DNA of 64,000 nt from Streptomyces sp. H27-H1 (GCF_026627445.1 NZ_JAPNLJ010000003.1:254822-318821), one strand, 5' to 3'. Positions 17,527 to 28,417 are shown, counted from the stretch's first letter. The notes: generated from the sequence alone by a model not told the origin. Translations and numbers: made by a program.

Positions 17527-18017
17527 CGGAGCTCTCGCTCCCGGTCACCCGCCCCGCCGGCGTCACGGAAAGGCCGAGAAGCGCGATCGCGTTCGTGTCG
17601 AGGATCGCGGCGGCGTCCAGCGAGGGCAGCCCCGATCCGCTGACGTAGGAGGCCTCCCGTACGAACACCTCCCCGTCCTCGAAGGGGGAGCCGAGGACCA
17701 GCCGCGCCCCCACCATCCCGAGCTCGTCGAAGGCGTACGCGAGCTCGCGCACATGCCGCGTCCATGTGCGGCAGCGGCATCGGCAGCGGCAGCGCCGCGA
17801 AGGCCAGGAAGCGGCCGGGCCACCGGGCGACCAGCTCGGCGTACGCCTCGTTGGCCGCGCGCGCCAGCAGCACCGCGTCGGCCTCCCGGGGCAGGTGCGG
17901 GGACTGCGGCGGGACGGACAGCACTTGGCGGGAGATCCCCATCCGGTCCATGAGGGCGAACCGGTGCTCGAGGTCGGCCGCGGTGGCCGGGCTCGGCTCT
18001 GGCCCTGATCTCCGCCG
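17527..18017 (-). pseudogene. Amidohydrolase (ACMSD-like) remnant with frameshift
   Basis: The frame upstream of about 17760 reads HRFALMDRMGISRQVLSVPP and continues to LAFAALPLPMPLPHMDA. Similarity then jumps to another frame: RELAYAFDELGMVGARLVLG to ILDTNAIALLG. Together they match the middle of amidohydrolase_2/ACMSD-type metal-dependent hydrolases. The N-terminal metal-binding part and the C-terminal end are missing, and the shift near 17745-17765 breaks the frame, so it cannot make a working enzyme. It sits between rskA and the DinB gene. Confidence 0.75.
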
Positions 18018-18020
18018 GAT

Positions 18021-18527
18021 CTAGTCGCCGGTCGTGCCGTCGAGCATCTCGCGCAGGATGTCCAGGTGGCCGTTGTGGCGGGCCGTCTCCTCGGTGAGGT
18101 GGAGGAGGATCCAGCGCAGGTCGACGTGGAGGCCGTTGCGGACGGCTCGCTGGGCCTGGCTGTCCAGGCCGTTCCCGGCAACCAGTTCGCGGTAGCGGGC
18201 GCTCTGCTCGGCGTATTCGTCTAGCAACTGCGTGAGTGGGAAGCCGACGGCTATACGCATCTCGCGGTCGGGGTCCTCATCGGTCCAGGGGCCCTGGTCT
18301 TCCTCCCCGAGGAAGACCACCTGGAACCAGTAGTACTCGACCCAGCGGAGGTGGTTGATCACTCCGCTCATGGTCATCAGCGGTGAGCCGGGCAGGAGCG
18401 CCTTGCGTGCGTTCTCTGCGGAGACGCCCTGGCACTTGGCGCGGGCGGTGTCACGTGTGTAGTCGAGGAAGGTTGCGAGCTGGGTGCGCTCGTCCCAAGC
18501 GGGGGGCGTGTCGTCGATTCTGGTCAT
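18021..18527 (-). CDS. DinB-like (DUF664) four-helix protein
   Basis: A 168-aa protein of the DinB/YfiT superfamily, whose members are metal-binding four-helix bundles; some are thiol transferases using mycothiol or bacillithiol. Putative metal-ligand histidines occur in SGVINHLRWVEYYWF and in HLTEETARHNGHLDILREML near the C-terminus. The start MTRIDDTPPAWDERTQLATF fits the Streptomyces DUF664 family. It appears monocistronic; no specific substrate can be assigned. Confidence 0.88.
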   Translation of the reverse strand: MTRIDDTPPAWDERTQLATFLDYTRDTARAKCQGVSAENARKALLPGSPLMTMSGVINHLRWVEYYWFQVVFLGEEDQGPWTDEDPDREMRIAVGFPLTQLLDEYAEQSARYRELVAGNGLDSQAQRAVRNGLHVDLRWILLHLTEETARHNGHLDILREMLDGTTGD

Positions 18528-18598
18528 CGGGGGAAGGGTCTCCGATCACCGCGACCGATGTCGAGGCATTTATCGAGGGCCCAACCTACCCAGCCCTC

Positions 18599-18660
18599 TG
18601 TCCGGCGGATCGCCACAGCGATTCAGCGCCGGTGGGCTTCCCAGCATGATCCGCCGGACA
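18599..18660. repeat. 13-bp perfect inverted repeat flanking 36 bases
   Basis: tgtccggcggatc at 18599-18611 is exactly repeated in inverted orientation at 18648-18660. It lies in a 648-base gap without a convincing gene (18528-19175). It could be a hairpin or the ends of a vanished small element; no transposase is nearby. Confidence 0.6.
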
Positions 18661-18990
18661 GGCCCTGAACCTAGCCCTGGCCGAGGCACTGGCTCCGGCC
18701 CTCGGCCCTTGGTCCCGGCTCCCGGCCCCGGCCGCGGACCGAGGGGCCATGCGGGAGGCGCCGGTGTGAAGCGACCCCGGTGTCCGCCGCTGAGCACGGG
18801 CGCTTCGTGCATCGTCCTTTGAGCCGAGCTACGAGTCCGCGGCTTGTGAGGTGCCGCTGCCGGGCGACGGCACCGGCGAGAACCCGGACCGCACCGTCCG
18901 CGGTTCCCCGGCCGGGAGGCCCTCGTCGACATGGCCTCCGGGCACCGGGTCCGCAGGCGGACGGCCGGTCTTGCGGGCCCGCCCTGGGCC

Positions 18991-19158
18991 GGTCCGGTGT
19001 CCCCTACCGTTCTGGGCTGGGTGTCCCCTTACGCTCCGGGCCGGCGTCCCCTACCGCTCCGGGCCGGCCCGGTGTCCCGTACCGCTCCGGTCCGGTGTCC
19101 CGTACCGCTCCCGACCGGTCTGCTGTCCCGTACCGAAGCGGCGTTACGGGACACCGGA
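18991..19158. repeat. Degenerate tandem repeats of a gtgtcccgtaccgc-type unit
   Basis: Units of roughly 21-27 bases (ggtgtcccctaccg, gcgtcccctaccgctccgg, ggtgtcccgtaccgctccgg and variants) repeat about six times, and the last unit is followed by an inverted copy (gcgttacgggacaccgg). The array fills the end of the gene-free interval before the PepSY-like gene, on its 3' side, and could fold into hairpins acting as a terminator. Confidence 0.65.
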
Positions 19159-19175
19159 CACGCACCCGCACCCGC

Positions 19176-19862
19176 TCAGCGGGACGCCCCGGCGCCCTTC
19201 CCCGCGACCGTGTTGCCGGTGACCGTGCCGTCGGTGCCGGACAGGGTCACGACGTGCCGGACCCCGTCGGAGCCGAGGACCACCACGCGCCAGGCGCTCC
19301 CGCCGCCCTCCTGGGCGATCACGCGCAGTGCTTCGGCCTTGCCGCCGGGCACGGCGGCCTCCGCCTTCTCCAGGGCCTGGGCCGCCGGCAGTGCGGGCAG
19401 CGGGACGGGGGCCCGGTCGGGGCGGTCCACGACGGTCCCCTCCTCGCCGTCGGGCGCCTCGGGGCGCTCGGATCCGCCGGGCGGGAAGACGCCCCGCTCA
19501 CCCTTCTGACCTCTCGTGCCGGGCTCGCCGGCCTTCCCGGGGCGCGCGGGCAGCGGAGCCGTCATCATGCCCTCGCCGTGCCGCTCGACGTCGAACCGGT
19601 CCCACACCCGCTCCGCGCGCGTACGGCGCACGTCGTGCTCGTGGTCGGCCACGGCTCCCACCACGGCTCCCGCGCCCGCGCTCGCCACCACCACGAGCCC
19701 GAGCGCCACCCAGCGCCCCCGGCCCTCACGGGCGAACCGCGTGACGCGGGTGAAGCGGGCCCGGCCGGAGCCGCGTCCCGTCGCCTTGACGGTGGAGTCG
19801 CCCTCGTCGGAGGAGGGAACGGCCGGGGGGTACTCGGGCGGCTGCGGACTGGACTGAGTCAT
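19176..19862 (-). CDS. Single-pass membrane protein with collagen-like stretch and PepSY-like domain
   Basis: A 228-aa protein with a cytoplasmic N-terminus of 50 residues (MTQSSPQPPEYPPAVPSSDE) and one membrane helix (about 51-72). Outside there are six consecutive Gly-X-Y triplets (Gly109 to Gly124, GKAGEPGTRGQKGERG), then a C-terminal PepSY-like domain (about 160-215, ALEKAEAAVPGGKAEALRVI). PepSY domains are often found beside two-component systems and may modulate secreted proteases or sensors. The ATG at 19862 has a gaggag RBS. The gene is divergent from a response regulator/sensor kinase pair, and the shared promoter holds GCTGAAG repeats. Function not known. Confidence 0.82.
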   Translation of the reverse strand: MTQSSPQPPEYPPAVPSSDEGDSTVKATGRGSGRARFTRVTRFAREGRGRWVALGLVVVASAGAGAVVGAVADHEHDVRRTRAERVWDRFDVERHGEGMMTAPLPARPGKAGEPGTRGQKGERGVFPPGGSERPEAPDGEEGTVVDRPDRAPVPLPALPAAQALEKAEAAVPGGKAEALRVIAQEGGGSAWRVVVLGSDGVRHVVTLSGTDGTVTGNTVAGKGAGASR

Positions 19863-19923
19863 CTGGATGCTCCTCGCGTTCTCCGGGCGACGCACCCGGC
19901 TCGGCCGATCCTGCGAGCAGGAT

Positions 19924-19962
19924 GCTGAAGCTCCGCTGAAGCGAGCTGAAGAACCCTTCAGC
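19924..19962. promoter_or_regulatory. GCTGAAG direct repeats: probable response-regulator operator
   Basis: gctgaag occurs at 19924, 19935 and 19945, spaced 11 and 10 bases, and an inverted copy ttcagc lies at 19957-19962. Direct repeats at helical spacing are typical OmpR-family binding sites. They lie in the 132-base gap between the PepSY-like gene and the divergent response regulator, so autoregulation and control of both genes is likely (inference). Confidence 0.7.
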
Positions 19963-19994
19963 AAGCCGGCGACGCGACCTGAGAACCTTGCCCC

Positions 19995-20672
19995 ATGCGC
20001 GTACTGGTGGTCGAGGACGAGCGGCGGCTTGCCGCCGCCCTGCAACGCGGTCTGCGGGCCGAGGGCTTCACGGTGGACACGGCACACGACGGCCCGCAAG
20101 GCCTGTGGATGGCCGGCGAGCACGACTACGACGCCATCGTGCTCGACATCATGCTGCCCGGCCTCAACGGCTACCGGGTGTGCGCCCGGCTGCGCGCGGC
20201 CGGCTGCGAGTCCGGCATCCTCATGCTCACCGCCAAGGACGGCGAGTACGACGAGGCCGAGGCCCTGGACACCGGAGCCGACGACTTCCTCTCCAAGCCC
20301 TTCTCCTACGTGGTCCTCGTGGCCCGCCTGCGCGCCCTGATCCGGCGCACCGGCCGCCGCAGCCCGCAGGTCATGGAGTTCGGCGACCTCCTCGTCGACC
20401 CGGCCCGGCAGCGTTGTACGCGCGGCGGCGTCGAAGCCCGGCTGACCGCACGCGAGTTCGCCGTCCTGGTGCACCTGGCGCGCCGGGCCGGAGAAGTCGT
20501 ACCCAAGCGGGACATCCTCGACCACGTCTGGGACGCCGCCTACGAGGGCGACCTCAACGTCGTCGAGGTCCATGTCAGCGCCCTGCGCCGGAAGATAGAC
20601 GCCCCCTTCGGCCGGGCCGCGGTGGAGACCGTCCGGGGCGCCGGCTACCGGCTGGCGGCCGACGGTGGCTGA
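19995..20672 (+). CDS. OmpR-family response regulator
   Basis: A 225-aa regulator. The receiver domain (1-115) has acidic residues Glu7-Asp8-Glu9, the phosphorylation site Asp51 (VLDIMLPG) and the conserved lysine in DDFLSKPF. The C-terminal winged helix (about 125-222) contains LTAREFAVLVHLARRAGEVV and VVEVHVSALRRKID. The kinase gene overlaps its 3' end by 8 bases. It is the expected binder of the GCTGAAG repeats upstream. Confidence 0.95.
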   Translation: MRVLVVEDERRLAAALQRGLRAEGFTVDTAHDGPQGLWMAGEHDYDAIVLDIMLPGLNGYRVCARLRAAGCESGILMLTAKDGEYDEAEALDTGADDFLSKPFSYVVLVARLRALIRRTGRRSPQVMEFGDLLVDPARQRCTRGGVEARLTAREFAVLVHLARRAGEVVPKRDILDHVWDAAYEGDLNVVEVHVSALRRKIDAPFGRAAVETVRGAGYRLAADGG

Positions 20673-22134
20673 GCCTTACGAGAACCCGGACCGCCCCTAC
20701 GAGAACCCGGACCGCCCTCGCGGGGCTCCGGCCGGTTCCGCCCTGCCGCGCGAGTTCGCGTACCGGCTGCGCCGGGCCGCCGCCCGGCTCCGTCCGAGGT
20801 CCGTCCGGGCCCAGGCCACCCTCGGCGCGTCCGCGGTGGTGGCCCTGGCCCTCGGCGTGGCCTCCTTCGCCCTGCTCGGGGCCCTGGAGACCAACCTGAC
20901 CATGAGCGCCCAGGCCGATGCCGAACGGCAGGCCGTCCAGGTCGCCGCGCTCGCGGCCACGGGCCGGCTGGGCCCCGTACCGCCCCCGGGTCGCGGGACG
21001 GACTTCATCCAGGTCGTCGACGCGCAGGGCCGCGTCCTCGCGGCCAGCCCCAACCTCAGCGGCCGCCCCGCCCTCGTCCCCGAGCCTCCCGTCGCACCCG
21101 GCACGGTCCGCGACACCTGGAAGGGCGGGAGGGTCCGCCAGGAACACCGTCAGCGCGTGGTCCAGGTCACCACCGTCACCGCGAGCGGCCTGGTCACCGT
21201 CTACGCCGGGACCTCGCTCAGGGACGCGGACACCGCCGACGAGACCATCATGGCCGTGCTGGCCGTCGTGGTCCCCCTGCTCGTCCTGGTCGTCGCCATG
21301 ATCACCTGGCGGGTCACCGGCTGGGCCCTGCGCCCCGTCGAGGCGATCCGCGCCGAGGTCGCCGAGATCGGCGACCGCGAACTGCACCGCCGGGTGCCCG
21401 TGCCGCCCACCCGCGACGAGGTGGCCCGCCTCGCCGTCACCATGAACGCCACCCTGGACCGGCTGGAGGCCGCCGGCATCCGCCAGCGCCGCTTCATCGC
21501 GGACGCCTCGCACGAACTGCGCAGCCCGATCACGGTCCTCCGCACGCAGTTGGAGGTCGCGCAGGCCCACCCGGATCCCGAGCTGTGGGGCGAGCTGGTC
21601 AGCGGGGCGCTGGAGGACACCGTACGGCTCCAGGACCTCGCGGCCGACCTGCTCCTGCTGGCCCGCCTCGACACCTCGGAGCCGCCGCCGGCCACCGCCG
21701 TCGACCTCACGGAGCTGGTCCGGGAAGCGGCCCGTACGCGCCGGGGCGCACGCGTCCCCGTACACGCGGACATCGCACCCGGGATCGCGGTCCGCGGCAG
21801 CACCAGCTGGCTGACACGGCTGGTCACCAACCTGCTGGACAACGCCGGCCGCCACGCGGAGCAGCGGGTCACCCTCGTCCTTCGCGTGGACGGGGACCGG
21901 GGAGAGGCCGTCCTGGAGGTGGCCGACGACGGAGCGGGCATCGCGCCCGCCGACCGCGAACGGGTCTTCGAGCGCTTCACCCGGCTCGACGACGCCCGCG
22001 CCCGCGACGAGGGCGGCACCGGACTGGGCCTGGCCATCGCCCGCGACATCGCCCTGCGCCTCGGCGGCACGCTCGCCGTCCGGGACTCCCCGAAGGGCGC
22101 CCGGCTGGTCGCCACGCTCCCGCTCGCCCCCTGA
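20665..22134 (+). CDS. Sensor histidine kinase
   Basis: A 489-aa membrane kinase. Two membrane helices (about 52-73 and 194-216) flank an extracytoplasmic sensor region. A HAMP linker (217-270), the phospho-acceptor His283 in SHELRSPITVL, the N-box (LVTNLLDNAGRH) and G-boxes (ADDGAGIAP, GGTGLGLAIA) follow. The GTG start at 20665 overlaps the regulator stop. The N-terminus carries a direct PYENPDR duplication made by a 21-base tandem repeat (20677-20717). The signal is unknown; the divergent PepSY-like protein is a candidate accessory. Confidence 0.95.
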   Translation: MAEPYENPDRPYENPDRPRGAPAGSALPREFAYRLRRAAARLRPRSVRAQATLGASAVVALALGVASFALLGALETNLTMSAQADAERQAVQVAALAATGRLGPVPPPGRGTDFIQVVDAQGRVLAASPNLSGRPALVPEPPVAPGTVRDTWKGGRVRQEHRQRVVQVTTVTASGLVTVYAGTSLRDADTADETIMAVLAVVVPLLVLVVAMITWRVTGWALRPVEAIRAEVAEIGDRELHRRVPVPPTRDEVARLAVTMNATLDRLEAAGIRQRRFIADASHELRSPITVLRTQLEVAQAHPDPELWGELVSGALEDTVRLQDLAADLLLLARLDTSEPPPATAVDLTELVREAARTRRGARVPVHADIAPGIAVRGSTSWLTRLVTNLLDNAGRHAEQRVTLVLRVDGDRGEAVLEVADDGAGIAPADRERVFERFTRLDDARARDEGGTGLGLAIARDIALRLGGTLAVRDSPKGARLVATLPLAP

Positions 22135-22144
22135 CGCCGCCGGG

Positions 22145-24112
<1,968 letters not shown>

Positions 24113-24377
24113 CAGCGCTCCCGCTTCCCCGGGCGGCCGGGCTCCTGCCCGCCGCCAGCAGTCTGCAGGCGCACGGTGACGGCCCACCGCGCGGCGGACG
24201 CCCGCGGGAAGAAATCCCCACGAACTTCACCCTGTTGGCGAACGGCCCCCTCCGGCGGCGGCCTGCGGAGCCACCCAGGGCCCCGCGAGGCGCGCTGCCC
24301 TTCGGGGCCTCCCGGCGCCCTGGCGACCTCGCTCCGAGCCACCCGCGCCCCTGCCTGCGGAGCCCCGTCCGCGCGCC

Positions 24378-24437
24378 CTCCCGACGCCCCTCCCGCCCCG
24401 CCTCCCGAACCCCCTCCCGCCCCACCTGCCGGCCCCT
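24378..24437. repeat. 12-bp direct repeat array in a long gene-free gap
   Basis: ctcccg recurs at 24378, 24390, 24402 and 24414, with a degenerate copy (ctgccg) at 24426, giving about five 12-base units in C-rich DNA. The gap 24113-24770 contains no supported gene; the rest is GC-rich sequence with several overlapping unsupported readings. It separates the divergent nucleotidase and ABC transporter genes, so promoters must lie here. Confidence 0.6.
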
Positions 24438-24770
24438 CCGCGGCCCCGCCGATGAGCTGTCAGTGCCCCCACCAGGCGGGCCTCCCGGCGTGAGCCGGGG
24501 GAGTGCAAGGCTTTGCCCCCGCGCTCCGGCGGGATCAGGCCGTTCTGACCTCCGGGCCGGCTCCGGAGCCCCGGGCCCCGGTGTCTCGCGCGCCCGTTCC
24601 CGGCGCTCCGTCACGAAGGCCGGTTCTCGTTACTCCGGGCTCCGCGCTCGGATGTACTCCCTCACTCAACGGTTCCCCGGGGCGCATCGCGGCCCCGCTC
24701 CGCCATGCCGCGGAGCGGGGCCGCCCGGCGGGAACCGCCTCTGTTCGACGACGACGTGAAGGAGCCGCAC

Positions 24771-26639
24771 GTGGCTGAGAAGACGGCACGCACACAGGCG
24801 AAACCGGCTGCACCACGCGATCCGGAGTCCGCCGGCCCACCCGAGTTCACGTTCACCGGGGGCGCGCACAACGAGGCCATGGAGCACCTGTCGCTCCGCG
24901 AGATGGCCGCGCGGCTGCCCGCCGCGCTCGCGCAGACCGCCCGGATGGCCTGGCGGATCGACCCCGTCTCCGCGACCTGGCTGCTGGCGGGCCAGGTCCT
25001 CGCCGGGGTCTGTACGGCCGTCTCCCTCGGGGCCGTCGCCGAAGCGATGGGCCCACTCCTGACCGGCGGTGGCGCGAACGAGCGCCTCGCGGCCGCCGCC
25101 TGGCCGCTGGCCGTCGCCGCCGTCGCGGCCGGAGCCGGAACGACGGCCGAGATCGCCGCCGGGAGCGCGGCCCGGCGCCTCACCCCGCGGCTGGCCACCA
25201 CGGCCGACCTGGAGATGGTCGACGCCCACATGGACGTGGAGGTCTCCGCCTACGACGAGCCCGGGTTCTCCGACCGCTCGGAGGCCGCGGAGATCGGCGC
25301 GGCCCGCTCCTCCATGCTCGTCAGGGACGCGATGGCCTTCACCAACGGCCTGGTCAACCTCGTGGCGGTGGCCGGGGTCCTCGCCGTCGTCCATCCCGTG
25401 CTGATGCCGCTGCTCCTGCTCTCCGTGGTGCCGCGCGGCGTGGGGGCCGTCATCACCGCCCGCCTCGACTACGCCCTCCACAACGAGACGGTCGCCTCCC
25501 GCAACATCCGCGGGATGATGCGCTGGTTCCTCACCACCCACAAGCTCGGCGACGAGCTGCGCTGCAATTCCATGCGCCCCCACGCGCACGCCTGGTACGC
25601 GGCGGTCTGTTCCCGCATCGACACCAAACTCGTCGGATCCGCCCCCCGCCACCTGCGGGTCTCGCTCCTCGCCGCGGCCCTCGGCGGCCTCTTCCAGCTC
25701 GGGACCTGGGCCGCGCTCGGCGCGCTGGTCCTCGCCGGCTCCATGGCCCTGGCGGCGGCGGGGACCGCGATCGTCGCCATGCGGACCTCGGCCTCCGCCC
25801 TGTCCAGCCTGGTGGTCTACGGCGCCGCGATGTTCCAGCACGCCCTCTACCTGGAGGACTACCGCATCTTCCTGGACCGCGCCCGCGAACTGGCCGTCAC
25901 CCGGGGCGGAGTCGACGCCGAGCCGCCGGAGAAGGTCAGCCTGGAGAACGCCTCGTACACCTACCCGGGCAAGGACACCCCGGCCCTCGGCCCGGTCAGC
26001 CTGTCCCTCTCCCGCGGCGAGATCGTCGCCGTCGTCGGCGAGAACGGCGCCGGGAAGTCCACCCTCATCCGCCTGTTGACCGGCCTCACGGTCCCGAGCG
26101 ACGGAGAGGCGTACTGGGACGGCACCCCGACCCGTGACCACGACCAGCGGACCCTGTGGACCCACGTCGGGCTGGTCGCCCAGTCCTACGCCCACTGGCC
26201 GTTCACGACCCGCGACAACATCACCCTCGGCCAGCCCGACCCGCGCGGTGAGGACGCGGTGTGGGAGGCGCTCGACGCGGTCGGCATGCGCGAGGTGGTC
26301 CAGGACTACCCGCGCGCCCTCGACACGCTCCTGGCCCGCTCCCTTTGGGGCGGCCACGAACCCTCCGGGGGCCAGTGGCAGCGCCTGGCGTGCGCCCGCG
26401 CCTTCCACCGCAAGCCCCGACTGCTGATCATGGACGAGCCCACCTCGGCGATGGACGCCCGCGGCGAGCACCAGATCTTCACCGGCCTCCGGGAGATGAA
26501 GGAGGACCGGATCACCATGATCGTCACCCACCGGATGGAGAACTGCCGGCTGGCCGACCGGATCATCGTCCTGGACAAGGGCCGGGTCATCGAGACCGGC
26601 ACCTTCGCCGAGCTGTACGGACTCTCACAGGACTGGTGA
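24771..26639 (+). CDS. ABC transporter, fused membrane and ATPase domains
   Basis: A 622-aa half-transporter. The membrane domain (about 60-370) has several hydrophobic helices, with a DEPGFSDRSEAAEIGAARSS cytoplasmic loop. The ATPase domain has Walker A GENGAGKST (near 422), signature SGGQWQRLACARAF, Walker B LLIMDEP and the H-loop VTHRM. The layout fits exporters acting as dimers. The GTG at 24771 has an aaggag RBS at 6 bases; the longer reading from 24705 is not needed. A convergent TetR gene follows after 24 bases. No precursor peptide or maturation enzyme is nearby, so the substrate is unknown. Confidence 0.92.
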   Translation: MAEKTARTQAKPAAPRDPESAGPPEFTFTGGAHNEAMEHLSLREMAARLPAALAQTARMAWRIDPVSATWLLAGQVLAGVCTAVSLGAVAEAMGPLLTGGGANERLAAAAWPLAVAAVAAGAGTTAEIAAGSAARRLTPRLATTADLEMVDAHMDVEVSAYDEPGFSDRSEAAEIGAARSSMLVRDAMAFTNGLVNLVAVAGVLAVVHPVLMPLLLLSVVPRGVGAVITARLDYALHNETVASRNIRGMMRWFLTTHKLGDELRCNSMRPHAHAWYAAVCSRIDTKLVGSAPRHLRVSLLAAALGGLFQLGTWAALGALVLAGSMALAAAGTAIVAMRTSASALSSLVVYGAAMFQHALYLEDYRIFLDRARELAVTRGGVDAEPPEKVSLENASYTYPGKDTPALGPVSLSLSRGEIVAVVGENGAGKSTLIRLLTGLTVPSDGEAYWDGTPTRDHDQRTLWTHVGLVAQSYAHWPFTTRDNITLGQPDPRGEDAVWEALDAVGMREVVQDYPRALDTLLARSLWGGHEPSGGQWQRLACARAFHRKPRLLIMDEPTSAMDARGEHQIFTGLREMKEDRITMIVTHRMENCRLADRIIVLDKGRVIETGTFAELYGLSQDW

Positions 26640-26663
26640 CCCGCGCGCCCCGCGGCGACTCGG

Positions 26664-27347
26664 CTACGGAGCGGCATAGCGGGCCAGGAAGAGGTCGACG
26701 CCCGAGGTGACGACGCGGGTCAGCTCCGCCGGGTCGACCTCCGTGCCGGGTGCGAAGGTGTGCTCCAGCAGCGGAACGCCGACGGTGACGGCGACGAGCT
26801 GCAGGCCGGCGAGCACGGGGTCCGGGACGACGAGCTTCCCGAGCCGGCCGAGTTCGGTGAGGGTCTCGACGAGGGGACCGTCGGTCATGCCGTACGTGGC
26901 CTCGTACCAGAGCCGGCCGAGCTGCGGGAAACGCTCGCTCTCGCCGATCACCAGACGGCGCAGCGCCATGACGTCGGGGCGCAGCATGAACTCGGCCCGG
27001 CCCCTGGTGAGGAGGATCAGGGAGGCGCGCGGATCGGAGGCTTCCGCGAAGGCGCCGGCCACGGTGGAGTCGTACGGTCCGAGGTCGGCGCAGGTCTGGC
27101 GCACGATGCCGCCGATCACGGCGAGGAACAGCCGCTGCTTGGTCCCGAAATGCTTGTAGACCGTCGCCTTGGAGACGCCGGAGCGGCTGGTGATCGCGTC
27201 CATCGACACGGCCGAGTACCCCTCGGCGAGGAACTCCACGGCGGCCGCGTCGGAGATCTCCCGGAGCTTTCGCCGGGCGGCGTCGGTGGGGCCGGAGACG
27301 ACCGGGATGCCGTAATCGTCGGTGGCGTCGGCCGTCTCGGCATCCAT
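26664..27347 (-). CDS. TetR-family regulator
   Basis: A 227-aa repressor with an N-terminal helix-turn-helix (FLAEGYSAVSMDAITSRSG, then VSKATVYKHFGTKQRLF) and a C-terminal ligand domain of the AcrR/TetR_C type (RGRAEFMLRPDVMALRRLVI). The ATG at 27347 has a gaaggg RBS; longer in-frame readings upstream are out of the gene. It is convergent with the ABC transporter, a common arrangement for efflux control, though its target cannot be read here. Confidence 0.92.
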   Translation of the reverse strand: MDAETADATDDYGIPVVSGPTDAARRKLREISDAAAVEFLAEGYSAVSMDAITSRSGVSKATVYKHFGTKQRLFLAVIGGIVRQTCADLGPYDSTVAGAFAEASDPRASLILLTRGRAEFMLRPDVMALRRLVIGESERFPQLGRLWYEATYGMTDGPLVETLTELGRLGKLVVPDPVLAGLQLVAVTVGVPLLEHTFAPGTEVDPAELTRVVTSGVDLFLARYAAP

Positions 27348-27432
27348 GGGTCGCCCTTCGTTTCTGCGCGGTGGCGCGTGGGGGAGGTGCGTGCGGAGCC
27401 CAGCGTATGAACCGGGCGGACCGCCGCGCGCG

Positions 27433-28254
27433 TCAGCTCCGCACCACGCCGCCGTTCTTGATGAACTCGGTGAGGTCGGCCGTATCGGCGGCCGGCGGGG
27501 CGGCGATGTCCTTCGCGACGCCGAAGGACAGGAAGTCCACGTCGACGCCGACATCCCCGTAGGTCTGGTCGAGCCGCGAGGGCATCCCCTTGTCGTCGAC
27601 CCAGATGTCCGAGACGAGTTCGGTCGCGCCGCCGTCGCCCACCGCGCCGAACACCCCCCTGGAATCACCCAGTTTGTCCAGCGGAATCGTGGCGCGGTAG
27701 TGGACCGAGCTCTTGCCGTTGACGTCTTCCCGGCCGACCTCGGTGACGTTGCCGGCCCACTTGAGCGACTTCAGCCCGGCTGTCGGATCGCTGTTGCCCG
27801 CGTTCATCCCGGCGGCGCCCTGCTCGCCGAGCACGGCCGAGGCCTCGACCTTCAGCCAGCTCTTGCCCGCGAAGGGGCCGCTCGGCGCCGGATCGATGCC
27901 GTAGTAGTACGCCCCCTGGACGAGCCGGTACGTGATCGTGCCGTCGGCGGCCAGGTCCTCCATCCGCAGGTCCGCGGCCGGCGTCTCGGCCTCCATCGCG
28001 AGGCCTTTGCCCCAGGAGTAGACGCCGTTCATCCGGACCGGCTTGCCACCCGTGCCGGGCATCGTCACGCGCATCCTGACCTCGGCCGAGCCCGCCTCGG
28101 AGGCCTTGTCGGAGGCCTTCGTGAGGGTCTCGACCAGCGTCTGCGCCGAGTCCGCCGGGTTCTTACCCACGGAGGCGCCGGTCGTACAGCCGCACAGGCC
28201 CGCCGTCACGATCACGGCCGCAGTGATGCCCTCGGTGACTGTTCCTGCCTTCAT
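27433..28254 (-). CDS. LppX/LprG-like lipoprotein
   Basis: A 273-aa exported lipoprotein. The signal peptide ends in the lipobox LCGC, and the mature part shows alternating beta-strand patterns (VRMRVTMPGTGGKPVRMNGV; WLKVEASAVLGEQGAAG; YRATIPLDKLGD; LVSDIWVDDKGMPSRLDQ) as in the actinobacterial LppX_LprAFG family, which carry lipids across the cell wall in mycobacteria. The ATG at 28254 follows a purine-rich RBS. It is likely monocistronic, divergent from the acetyltransferase gene. Confidence 0.82.
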   Translation of the reverse strand: MKAGTVTEGITAAVIVTAGLCGCTTGASVGKNPADSAQTLVETLTKASDKASEAGSAEVRMRVTMPGTGGKPVRMNGVYSWGKGLAMEAETPAADLRMEDLAADGTITYRLVQGAYYYGIDPAPSGPFAGKSWLKVEASAVLGEQGAAGMNAGNSDPTAGLKSLKWAGNVTEVGREDVNGKSSVHYRATIPLDKLGDSRGVFGAVGDGGATELVSDIWVDDKGMPSRLDQTYGDVGVDVDFLSFGVAKDIAAPPAADTADLTEFIKNGGVVRS

Positions 28255-28417
28255 TCCGCGCCCCCTTGCCCGTGCCGCCCCGGACAGGACCTGGCCGTCA
28301 CACGCTCGCACATCTCCTCCACCGGCCGAGGCACCCGGAGCCACAGCACTAGGTCCCCGGCAGCTGCCCAGAAAACTCACGGGCGCCCGTCCGAGCAGCC
28401 CGTATATCCTGCCCGGC

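Noticed and set aside
18599..18660. Insertion sequence with terminal inverted repeats
   Set aside because: Only 36 bases lie between the repeats, with no transposase and no visible target duplication.
24771..26639. RiPP or lantibiotic export system
   Set aside because: The ABC exporter has no precursor peptide, modifying enzyme or protease gene beside it.
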